Origin: Russula earlei
Taxonomy: Eukaryota > Basidiomycota > Agaricomycetes > Russulales > Russulaceae
Reading direction: 5' to 3'
Assembly (NCBI GenBank): GCA_025769875.1
Contig: JAGFNK010000845.1
Span: 1-20,175, forward strand
DNA length: 20,175 nucleotides
Under the pieces are notes generated by a model, which did no database searches, had not been told where the DNA came from, and saw only the letters and a program-made list of their open reading frames with translations. Shown here in pieces: positions 9,405 to 17,905 of this stretch. The translations under genes were made by a program, and so were the position numbers. Position 1 is the first letter of the stretch. Every line of letters starts with the position of its first letter.

Positions 9405-10090
9405 GTAACTTTAATCAGTGTCTTTCTTCCCCTTGTTGGTTCTTTATCCATTCTTCCAATGCAGTAGTATGCATTACTCAAATAAAAAGGTGGTCAGGTA
9501 GTGCGACCACTTCTTCTTTATCCCCTTGTCCATTGTCAAGGTCAGGTCTCCTAGACAGGGCATCTGCTTTATTCCTTGCCCCTGCCTGGTGTTTCAGTTC
9601 TAAGTCGAAGTCCGCCAAGAAGGTAATGTATCTTGCTACTCAACCATTTATTCACTGAGGGTGTTGGTAATGCAACAGGTTTGCATGGTCTGTATAGACC
9701 ACCACCTTATGCTTTGCTCCCATGAGCAGGTGTCTCCAGTGCTTCAAGGCTCGCACCATGGCTAAGAACTCTTTGTCCCATATGTCGTAGTTCTTTTCTG
9801 CTTGTTTCAAGGCTGCAGAGAAGTAACCTATTGGCCTCCTCTTTCCTTGTTCAGTCCTTCTGGAATAGTACTGCTCCAATAGCATAATTGGACGCATCTA
9901 CTTCCAGTTCAAAGGGTCGCTCCTCATCAGGAATGGAGCAGGACAGGGTTGGAAGATACTATCTGGATAAGTTGTTCCAGAGCATCTTTGCATTCTTGGG
10001 TCCATTCAAATGGCACCCCTTTCTTTGTCAAGGCGATAATGGGTTGAGCAATCTGACTGAACCCTCGAACTGAAAGCCCTATTGTAACTG
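9405..10090 (-). pseudogene. pol: Pol: RT connection and RNase H region, frameshifted
   Basis: In order on the - strand: the connection segment (RGFSQIAQPIIALTKKG, then PFEWTQECKDALEQL), then the RNase H start (FELEVDASNYAIGAVLFQKD, with the catalytic Asp) in a second frame. Next comes RPIGYFSAALKQAEKNYD with the Glu of DKEFLAM and the Asp of VVYTDHANL in a third frame. The tether DLELKHQAGARNKADALSRR marks the end of RNase H. Frame changes lie near 9925, 9855 and 9408, and there are several TGA/TAA codons. Not functional. Confidence 0.85.
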
Positions 10091-11209
10091 AGGACTCCCA
10101 TGACTTTGCGTACTTTGTGTACATCCTTGATTTCCCTAGGCCAGTCCATGATTCCTCAGACCTTAGAGGCCTCAATCTTCATCTTCCCTTCATCTATGTC
10201 CCATCCCAGCATGGTTAGTTTTCACACCATGAACTGGCACTTCTTGGGTTTCAGGAAGTATGACTTCTTCTGCATCAGCATGAGTAGTTCGCTAATACAT
10301 TGCTTATGGATTTCTAGTTGTTCAGGACTGTCCCCCGTGGCAATTCCAAAGTCATCCAGATAGTTGACAGTGTATTCTGCCCATCGGTCCAGCCAGTCAC
10401 CGAAGTCTCTTCTCATCAGCCTAGTAAAGAAGGCTGGTGCGTTCTTGAGCCCGAAATACATGACGTTGGGCAGGTAGGTTCCATATGGCATCTTGAAGGC
10501 TGCCTTCCAGCGATCCCCTTCTGCCAGTCAGTACATTATTGTATCCCCATCATATATCGAACTTGGAGAACACCTTTTTCCCTCAAAGTCTTTCCACCTC
10601 TTGTTCCAGATGTGGTAAAGGTTCATTGTCTCGTCTGGTCCACTGATTTAGTCGTCAATAGTCTACAATGATCCTCTTCTCCTTGCTGTCCTTCTTGCCA
10701 ATGAAGAACACTGGAGATGTGTAGCTGGATGGACCTGGAGTGATGTATCGCTTTTCTACTTCATCAGCTAGGAATTTCTTGAGGTATTCTCATTCATCTC
10801 GTGTTAGGGGGTACACTTTGCAGTTTAGCTCCTTTGGTGCATCAGGCAACAGCTCTATCTGCATATCTGGTTCCCTTGGTGGTGGAAACCTCTGGGACTT
10901 CTCTTCTGAGAAGACATCTGCAAAGCGGTGGAATCGCTTTGGAACATTGACAAGGGGGTCCTCTCCTTCCTGTGGTTCAATTGACTGTTGGGCCCACTTC
11001 TGAGCAATAGTCATCTTTTGTAGGTAAATGGCTTCCCCTTTCTTCAATTGTTGGTTTTCATCTCTTGCTCGCTTTTGGATATTTGCGACATAGAGATCCA
11101 GGTACTTGTATCGAGCAGTCTCAATCTGTACCGCTCCTTCCATCAGCTGTCCTTTTTTCCAGTTGATGGTGGGGTCGAATTCATATAGAAAGGGATATCC
11201 CAGGATGAC
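10091..11209 (-). pseudogene. pol: Pol: protease tail, linker and reverse transcriptase
   Basis: From about 11209 the frame gives DWVILGYPFLYEFDPT (end of protease), a linker rich in Lys/Gln, then RT: PDMQIELLPDAPKELNCKVY, PSSYTSPVFFIGKKD, IVDY-stop-RLNQWT, KVFSKFDI-stop-WGYNN, EGDRWKAAFKMPYGT, YFGLKNAPAFF and the catalytic YLDD at 10351-10362. The stop codons at 10655-10657 and 10550-10552 fall on arginines that are conserved in Ty3/gypsy RT (DYRxLN and FDxRWGYNN), so each is CGA to TGA. A frameshift near 10528 follows NNV and another lies near 10090. RT copies the genomic RNA into cDNA. Confidence 0.92.
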
Positions 11210-11558
11210 CCAATCCTGTTCCTAAATCTGTGAGATAGAACTTTTGCAAGCTCTCCTTCTCCTTATATCGGACGCGAAGCCAGCAGTAATGGGTGAGTTC
11301 CCCTTGCTTATTCTGGGTTCTGTCGACGTTTCGTACTACCATGGGTTCATGTAGTTCTTGTTTCCCAATCTTCAGTCTTTTCCAAGCTGAGTGATCGATG
11401 AAGTTCTCTGTTGCTCCACTGTCCAGTAGAGCAGATTCCTCGGCCGTCATGTGTGCAGTGATGAAAGTGAATGGAATATTCATAGCATTCAGTCTTCTAA
11501 TGTACACTTGCAACACACTATTCTTCCTAAGCCAGGCCGTCAACTTAGGTGTTCCTGA
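11181..11558 (-). pseudogene. pol: Pol: aspartic protease, start of the -1 frame
   Basis: Reading from the putative slip site in the -1 frame gives SGTPKLTAWLRKNSVLQVYI, then a protease with the active-site motif LLDSGATENFID (about 11410-11445). It processes Gag and Pol. No ATG is needed if the frame is entered by frameshifting. The frame runs off at TGA 11181-11183 because of an indel near 11213. One base over, the conserved DWVILGYPF tail continues. Confidence 0.85.
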
Positions 11559-11564
11559 AAACCC
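11526..11564 (-). promoter_or_regulatory. Candidate -1 ribosomal frameshift site at gag/pol
   Basis: On the - strand GGGTTTT (11564-11558) lies in gag phase as G GGT TTT, the canonical X XXY YYZ form. After an 8-nt spacer, CCTAAG (11549-11544) pairs with CTTAGG (11531-11526) around a 12-nt loop. The gag stop TGA (11542-11540) is inside the loop, and the pol frame is exactly -1. An accidental 1-nt deletion in the T-run would give the same frames, and the stem is short. Confidence 0.6.
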
Positions 11565-13663
11565 TGTTCCATCAGTTCTTCCAATAAGTCCTCCTTCTGT
11601 TTGGTGGACATCTTCTTTATGGACGCAGAGGAGGAGCTCTTGTTATAGGTAGGAGGAGGGGATGTGGATCACCCAGAGACAGTGCTTTCATTTCCACTGT
11701 CCCCTGAATCGTCCTCCTTTTCTGTTTCCAGAGCTCGAGCTTTTCCTTTGTCCCTTGGGTTACTTGATTTCTTTTTGACTCTGTCCTTGTCAGGACAGTT
11801 CTGGCTGATATGTCCTGCTTTCTTGCAGATGAAGCATTTCCCTTCTGCTAGCAGTTTCTTCTTTTCCTCTGTCAGAGGAGGATGTTGCTTGGTCATTGCT
11901 GCATCAGTGGATACTGAGTCCACTTCCATAGCATTCAGGTCTCTTTGGTTTCGCCTTTTCCCAGCCTGTAGGGATTTCATGCAATTTTCCCTGGTGGTCA
12001 ACGATCCACCTCCAGATCCAATATTGGCTTTCATGAGCTGGTCTCTGGCCTGTTCTTCCCTAGCAGCATTGATCCATGCTCGCAGATCATTGATGGCAGG
12101 TATGTCTCTGACTGGTCGATTGTAGATTCATCGCACCAGCCAGGTGATTAGTCCAGCCTTATAGGCTTCGACTGCTCCTGGTGAATTCTGGTCCCATCCT
12201 GCTTTACTGAGCAGAACAAGGAATTTGCTGGTATAATCATCCAGCAATGCTGCTTTAGACATGGACAATTGTTGTAGCTCCATGAAAGCGTCTTCAGGCT
12301 CTGTGGTGTCTTTGAATTCTCTGAAGAAGTCATCCACAAATTTGGTCCAAAAGAGCATGTCAGTTGGATCTAGCTGCACTGGTGCATAGGGAGATGGCAG
12401 GTCCCCATTTCTTTTTGCTTCTACCAGGTTTGTTTGGTTGACCACCCATTCATGCACCTTCTCTCCTTTGATGTAGGTGAGAGCTAGGGCTACTTGCTTC
12501 ATTAGAATAGTCATAGTCGGGTTGTCACTGTTAAGCAGATTCCATAGATTGAAATCCTGGACAAAGTACTTTGTCTTCTTCCTGTCTCCTTTGAAAACTT
12601 CAGGAGGGTCTCCTTTCAGAGATCCATTGCCTCCATGGGGGCCTGGTGCCAGCTGAGGTGCCAGGTTCGCCCCTGGTCCTACAGGAGGTGCTGCAGGTGG
12701 TCCCCCTCCTGGAGGGCCTCCTCCAGGTGGGCCTCCTCCTGGTACTGGTGGACCTGTGGGTCCGAAGGGGACTCCTCCACCTCCAGGTGGTCCTCCTCCA
12801 CCAGGTGGACTGCCTCCAGGGTTTATTACAATGGTGGGCCCTGTTCTTCCACCTGCTGTCTGGGTGGCAATGGTGGCTGTCTGTGTAGCTACAATGGTAG
12901 CCATTTCAACCAATTCTTCTGGTTCTTCAACAATTGTTGGTTCAATGGGTGAGACATGTACTGTCTGCTCTAGTCTTTCAGCTAGCTCCAATACTTCTGG
13001 TGCTTCTGCTTTCTGATCTGTAGTCAGAAGGTCCGACTTCTCTGTTTCTCCACTTGATGACTTTTGTATCAATGGAGCTGGGTCATCTACTACTGGGCTT
13101 CTGGGTTCCCAATGAGTAGTATAAGGATCTGTCTTGATTCCTAGACCTAGGACCTTATATTCATCAATGTCTTCGTCCTCTCCTACGTAGGGATGTCCTT
13201 TGTGGTAATCAACAAAGTACCACTGATCATTGATGTATTCGCAAGGAAGGTAGCTTCCTTTGTATCGGACCTCATATCTGTTAGGTCCTTCCTGGTCTGC
13301 CCAATTCCAGATGGCAGTCCCTTTTATCCCTGAGGGTAGATCGTCCCTCTCTCTAGCTTTGAACCAACCAAATTTGGTTCCTTGCTTCGATTTCTGGTTG
13401 AACTTTATGCGTATGCTGTGTTCACCTTCAATCTCCAGTTTGTCCGCTTGCCACTGCCTTTCCTAGGGAGTCGGGACTTGTGTGCCCACTTACCACTGTC
13501 TATGCCAATGACAGTAGGGGTCTTTACAGAAGTATGCATGTGTCCAACCATGCTGCTCGTCAAGAGTCACGTAGTACACCTTCTTCTTGTCGTGGAGAGG
13601 TCTGTATAGATTCTCTCCCTTGACTACTTCAGCATAGGTTGCTGACCATATGATGACTAGATC
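11540..13663 (-). pseudogene. gag: gag of the chromovirus (premature stops)
   Basis: A single frame covers more than 700 codons without a frameshift, from about 13663 to TGA 11540-11542. No certain ATG is seen; ATA at about 13648 might be a mutated ATG. In-frame stops are TAA 13490-13492, TAG 13463-13465, TGA at 12128-12130 and TGA at 11669-11671. Two TAGs at 13664-13672 precede. Order: a Trp/His/Cys-rich N-terminal module (DEQHGWTHAYFCKDPYCHWH), a Trp/Tyr-rich module (EYINDQWYFVDYHKG), and an acidic stretch. Then come a Pro/Gly-rich linker (about 12640-12835), the capsid-like region (PPEVFKGDRKKTKYFVQDF onward), and a CCHC knuckle CFICKKAGHISQNC at 11795-11836. It forms the particle and packages RNA. 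Confidence 0.88.
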
Positions 13664-13720
13664 CTAGTCCTAAGGCTTCCTGCCTATTCTGGTTCGCTTT
13701 CACAGCGATGTCTGTGATAG

Positions 13721-13732
13721 AAGCTCGACTTA
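13721..13732 (-). other. Primer binding site, self-priming type
   Basis: On the - strand TAAGTCGAGCTT follows the 5' LTR directly. It is the exact reverse complement of AAGCTCGACTTA, located inside the same LTR at 13938-13927, 34 nt downstream of the TATA box start. It does not begin with TGG, so it does not resemble a tRNA 3'-end complement. This matches the Tf1 self-priming arrangement, in which the 5' end of the transcript folds back as primer. Confidence 0.75.
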
Positions 13733-14357
13733 TGTTAAGGCTCCAAAGTGCCTTAAATAAGATCAATGGTCGCGTCTATGAACGCGTCCTACCAATGCAG
13801 ATATGCTTGAGTCAAGCAAGCAATACTCGTGGAGGGGAAGGAGTGTTAGATCCTTCTGGAGTATGGCAACAAGATGAGAGGGGCTCTGCAGATGGGGTAG
13901 GAGTCAACTGTTTAGGATTGGCAAACTAAGTCGAGCTTAGGGCTCAACTGTTACAACTGGGGGCCTTATATAGCCCTACAGGGATAAGGTTTGTGCTACT
14001 GTAGTACTGGTCGGTGCTATAGAAGCAAAACATGGCTCATAGAAGCGAGGTTGCTTCTATGTAAACGATCTTGGTGCTGGAAGCATTAAGTGCTTCCCTA
14101 GTAGCAATCTCGGTGTCATAAGTACTTTCCTAATCAAGGAAGCGACATACATGGCAGTACAAGAACATCTGGGACAGAAGCAATGCTACTCATTGCTTCT
14201 TCAATACATCTTCAGAGAGATATGATCAACGCGTTCCGATCGCGATATCAACAAACATAAACGATCAAGATCTGACGCATGCATGATGCAAATGGTGCAG
14301 TTCATAGTTCAGGTGTTCTGGCATCTTCCGGACCCCAAACCACTCGGTAACACTACA
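13733..14357 (-). repeat. 5' LTR of the chromovirus
   Basis: On the - strand it starts TGTAGTGTTACCGAGTGG and ends GCCTTAACA, giving TG...CA ends and 625 bp. It aligns gap-free to the 3' LTR with about 36 transitions and 2 transversions. It contains the promoter described separately. The base just outside the LTR is part of the sequence leading into the helicase fragment. Confidence 0.92.
13927..13972 (-). promoter_or_regulatory. LTR promoter: TATATAA box and inferred start site
   Basis: TATATAA occupies 13972-13966 on the - strand and is preserved in the other LTR (5887-5881). The PBS-complementary 12-mer starts 34 nt downstream of the first T, at about 13938. This is the normal distance for a transcription start, so the RNA probably begins at or close to the 12-mer, as self-priming requires. 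The start site itself is inferred. Confidence 0.65.
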
Positions 14358-14398
14358 CCCCAATATCACTTGAGCATTAGCACAACCTCTAAGGTGGG

Positions 14399-16466
14399 TT
14401 GCTTGGCCTGTTAGCTGCACTCTATGCTGTGCAACAAACCATGCCTCAGTTTGTTGAGAACTGGGGGGCCATTGCAGGGAATCCTCTCATTCAGGAGCAG
14501 CACCAGTATGACCTGGAGGAACATGCTGTTCTTGCAGCTGAGTCTATTGACAAGCTTAATATTGACCAGCAGACTGCTTTTGTGGGGATCACCTCTGCTG
14601 TCCTCAACAAGACAGGGGAGATCTTTTTCCTTCATGGCCCTGGGGGTACTGGCAAGACTTATCTCTACAACACCCTCTGCTACCATCTGCGCTCTCAACA
14701 CAAGATTGTGCTCTGTGTTGCTTCCTCTGGCATTGCTGCACTCCTTCTCAAGGGAGGGCACACTGCACACTCCTGTTTCAAGATCCCCATTCCCTCCCAT
14801 GAGTCCACTGTCTGCAACATCCCCAAAAACTCACATTTAGCAGACCTGATTCACATTACTGACTTGGTCATTTGGGATGAGGCTCCCATGCAGCACAGGC
14901 ATGTGATGGAGACAGTGGACAGGTCATTCCAGGACATCTGTGGCTCTGACAAGCCCTTTGGTGGACTTACCTTTGTCTTTGGTGGTGACTTTCAGCAGAT
15001 CCTTCCTGTTATTGTGCAAGGATCAAGGCCTCAGATAGTAGGTGCCTGCCTACAGTGCTCCCCCCTCTGGAGATCCATCAAAGTGCTTCATCTCCACCAA
15101 AATATGCGCCTCAACACTGGCATTCAAGCTGAGGCCAACTTTGCACAGTGGCAACTGGAGGTTGGAAAAGGCAGGCACACTGACCCAAACTCTATCATCC
15201 ATCTTCCCCCCATATGAAGTGCAGGGAGAGCGCAGTTTCCTCTCTGATTGACTGTTGAGATTATCATTGATTTGGTGTGTTACCACTACCCTGGGACGTT
15301 GTGATGTAATCACAGCTCAGACGCGTTGACGTGTTGGTTACACGGACCGGGCATCACCGGCGTAGACGCATGACGCGTCGGATCACATGGTCCGGCTCAG
15401 CTCACATGCTGAGATCTGCGTTACTTACAATGATAAGTTAATTGATGACAATCGGTAGCTACTAACAACTGATCCTTGTATGATCTTTGTTTCTTATTGA
15501 TGGTAGATACCTGCAGTGTACTTAGAGACACTCTGGAGTACTTAAGAGCGTCGTATTTCGATAGATCACTTCAGTCTTGTCTTACACAATACTGAAGTGA
15601 GTACTTACTGTTTCCTATCTTATCTCTCGCATCTAATCACGTGTTGTAGATATCTTTTGATAGGTATTACTGAATTACAGTCTTGTCTTACACAATACTG
15701 AAATATCTTTTGATAGATCTTAAGGATCTTATCGCTCTTATCATAACCTGCGCCCATCTGCTTCAACATTGACAGCATCTACCCTGGCCTTGACACTGGC
15801 AACCCTTCTTCCCAGTTCTTTGCAGAGCGCACCATCCTTTCTAGCCTTAACACTGATGTGGACAGCATCAACAAGGAGGTGCTTAGGAGGTTCCCAGGGA
15901 GATGACAAGTGTTTCAAAGTGCAGACAGCATTCCCACTTCTGAGCAGAGTGGGGATGCTGATGTGATGCTGAACTATCCAGTGGAGTACCTGAACTCAAT
16001 CAACTGCTCTGGACTTCCTCTTGCCAAGCTAGAGCTCAAGGTGGGCTGTCCTGTGATGGTGCTGAGGAACTTGGATCCCAGACATGGTGTCTGTAATGGG
16101 AGCAGAGGGATCTTGAGGAGGTCTAGCAACAGGGTGCTAGAAGTTGAGCTGATAACAGGGGAGCATGCAAGGGAGAAGGTCTTCATCCCAAGGATCCCTT
16201 GCCAACCAACAGAGGATCAAGTTGCCTTCAAGTTCGCAAGGAGGCAATTCCCTGTGAGGGCATGCTTGCCCATGACCATCAACAAGTCACAAGGGCAAAC
16301 ACTGAAGCATGTTGGGTTGGATTTAAGAAAGCCAGTCTTCACACATGGGCAATTTTATGTTGGGGTGTCAAGGGTGACCTCTGTCTCCAACATCAAGGTG
16401 ATTTGGGAGGAAGAGAAGAGGGAGGCTTCCACTAAGAATATAGTATATAGTGAAGTGTTACTATAA
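14399..16466 (+). pseudogene. PIF1-like helicase of a Helitron, interrupted
   Basis: The first exon-like block (14399-15217) has Walker A GPGGTGKTY, Walker B DLVIWDEAPM, then FVFGGDFQQILPV and LHQNMRL, which are motifs I, II, III and IV of PIF1-family helicases. It is interrupted near 15252 and resumes at about 15753 (ICFNIDSIYPG). It continues through SINKEVLRRFPG, a TGA at 15903-15905 (probably TGG) and QVFQSADSI to ELKVGCPVMVLRNLD, MTINKSQGQT and HGQFYVGVSRVT, ending at TAA 16464-16466. In Helitrons this domain is the C-terminal part of RepHel and unwinds DNA during rolling-circle transposition. The N-terminus is lost at the LTR border, so the gene is dead. A cellular Pif1 is unlikely because of the VGCPVMVLRNLD/NGSRG type of sequence. 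Confidence 0.88.
15253..15748. repeat. LTR-like insertion inside the helicase gene
   Basis: About 0.5 kb of non-coding sequence splits the helicase between two conserved blocks. It starts TGTTGAGATTATC and ends near TTATCATAAC. It contains a 25-bp direct repeat CAGTCTTGTCTTACACAATA... at about 15571 and 15679. A second repeat, TATCTTTTGATAG, lies at about 15650 and 15704. TG start, length and internal repeats suggest a solo LTR, but the CA end and target duplication are not seen. A decayed MITE or intron-like insert cannot be excluded. Confidence 0.45.
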
Positions 16467-16590
16467 CAAGATGTGTATTCAGTGTATGTATTGTTTGTTC
16501 TGCTTTACCATGTAGAGACATATTTTTATTATGCAAAGAGGCTTTAAACAAAAAAGGATCACACCTGAGTGATTACATCCGGGCGATGGC

Positions 16591-16656
16591 AGGGGTTTGG
16601 GGGCACAGCCCCTGACAAGTTTTAATTTCATGCCTAAGGCATGAAATTAAAACTTG
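16591..16656 (+). other. Helitron 3' terminal palindrome
   Basis: 16616-16634 and 16638-16656 are 19-bp perfect inverted arms (CAAGTTTTAATTTCATGCC) around TAA. Just upstream, GGGGC-ACA-GCCCC (16600-16612) is a GC-rich hairpin of the sort common near Helitron 3' ends. The right arm is followed at once by the MITE sequence TTTGTATC, which locates the element edge. Confidence 0.65.
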
Positions 16657-16734
16657 TTTGTATCAAAATAATAAATTTTGTTATTCAAAATGTTACAGGT
16701 TTGTCATTCACATAAGTTGATTTCCCAACCAGTG
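16657..16734. mobile_element. Truncated copy of the palindromic MITE (right end)
   Basis: Seventy-eight bases match the right end of the complete MITE (2903-2980) with two differences and stop at the same terminal CCCAACCAGTG. The rest of the element is missing to the left, where the Helitron 3' end joins it. Confidence 0.85.
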
Positions 16735-17840
16735 CCAAGCAGGCCCAACCACTTTGCAGTCCTGTATCATATTTTCCCAATGGATACCCACTGTACAATC
16801 CACACACTCCTTAGTACTGACTTTGAGCCATTTAGATTCTTCACTTAATGGTTGTGAGTGTGATATTTTAGGTAAATACATACATAAAATACAGTATGTA
16901 GCCTAAAAACTTTGGCCACTGCCTCAACCATTTTCACAGATTCACAGGGATGAATCAGACTTTGAAAATGGCACTGTGACTGACCTGAGAGTACCTGGCA
17001 AATGACCAGGGGTGATGAATATACAGGGTGATATAGTATCATCAGGAAAACCCTCCCACACCAGTGAGAGGTAATGTGGAATGAGGATGGAGTTATTTAT
17101 ATCTGTAGGGCCCCTTAGGGGCAAAAGGAATATTTATTTAGTTGTCGCGTTCTCCCATCCACGCTCGTTCAACGACCTTCAGCCCTGTCCAAATGAGGGC
17201 CCAGGGATAGTAGGATCTCGCAACAACAAGCGGGCAGACAGCTTTCCCATTTTGGGATGGTTATGCTCCCTGTTCACACCTTTTTCGGCGTTTTCGGTTG
17301 TGTAGTGAGCTTTGCGCGTAAGACCTACGATTGTCATCCTCTTAGGAAACTCCACAAGGATTCCAGGAACTCAACGCTGGGTATCATGGTTGGCCCAGTT
17401 GTTAAGTGGATCATAGATCTTGGCCTTGATCGGTCAGAAATAGACTGGCGAATGGAACATGAACAAGTGTAGGCGAGGCGAGAAACACGTCCAGATGATT
17501 GGGTGGGGGTGAAAGTGGATACAGGTAGGATTGCTACGACGCGAGGAAGGATAGATCATCGACGCGAGCGAGATGAGAGGTGAGCTAACTGGACAAGTAA
17601 AGCGTGCCCGGCGTTGTTGCGTCCGATCGCCGCATTCGAGGTCTCCGGCAACGAAGCCCTGACAACGCCAAACGTTCATGACACTCCTATCCGGACCGTT
17701 TTTGACATCATACCCGGCGTAAGTCCACGTCATTCTAGACCGGTAAGCCAGGCCAAACGAGGCCGCTCTTGGCCAAATCTAGGCCGGTTGAACCCCATTT
17801 ATCGCCATCCCGTGGTCTCCCGCTACATGTCGAGGCGAGG
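16735..17840. other. Intergenic region before the decarboxylase gene
   Basis: I see no credible gene on either strand; the open frames are short and without motifs. GC content rises from about 17.1 kb on, marking the change from transposon to host sequence. Near 17751-17800 the words GGCCAAA / GGCCGG recur in a G+C-rich block that may be promoter sequence, but no specific factor site can be assigned. Confidence 0.5.
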
Positions 17841-17850
17841 TTTAAAAAGG
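17841..17850 (+). promoter_or_regulatory. TATA-like element of the decarboxylase gene
   Basis: TTTAAAAAGG lies 65 nt upstream of the ATG at 17906, a normal distance for a fungal core promoter with a short leader. No other TATA-like sequence is closer. The start context is ACACAATGGC, with A at -3 (C at 17904 is -2, A at 17903 is -3). Confidence 0.45.
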
Positions 17851-17905
17851 GCCCGTTGTGCGGTCCATACAACTCTGTCATCTATCGTATCGGTCGGAAT
17901 ACACA

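Larger units (their letters stand above)
5648..14357 (-). mobile_element. Chromodomain Ty3/gypsy retrotransposon (chromovirus)
   Basis: Complete structure on the - strand: 5' LTR (13733-14357), self-complementary PBS (13721-13732), gag (13663-11540), protease, RT, RNase H, integrase and chromodomain (11558-8028), extra ORF (8024-6309), polypurine tract (about 6271-6283) and 3' LTR (5648-6270). The domain order PR-RT-RH-IN-chromodomain defines a chromovirus. It is inactive: premature stops in every ORF and several frameshifts in pol. The LTRs differ at about 6% of positions, nearly all transitions. No target duplication is seen, and the flanks are unrelated (153-bp repeat on the left, helicase gene on the right), so one side was probably rearranged. 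Confidence 0.93.
14358..16656 (+). mobile_element. Truncated Helitron-like element, 3' part
   Basis: A PIF1-type helicase and a palindromic 3' end mark the right part of a Helitron. The left part, including the Rep nuclease domain, is missing: the sequence begins at the chromovirus LTR. The 3' end abuts a partial MITE at its TTTGTATC, consistent with insertion at a T. No 5' terminus is in the window, and the canonical CTRR end is not seen at the palindrome, so it may be of the Helentron/Helitron2 type. Confidence 0.6.

Noticed and set aside
12635..12952. Trp/Ser-rich ORF on the + strand (also other frames at 12646 and 12756)
   Set aside because: Shadow of the Pro/Gly-rich gag linker on the opposite strand.
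13490..13501. Splice donor GGTAAGTG in gag, suggesting an intron
   Set aside because: The frame continues in phase on both sides of the TAA and TAG here with Gag-like sequence, so simple CAA to TAA and CAG to TAG changes explain the stops better.
16600..16615. GC hairpin followed by CTGA as a canonical Helitron CTRR end
   Set aside because: The hairpin runs directly into CTGA with no spacer, and the element boundary shown by the MITE comparison is 41 bp further on, after the palindrome.
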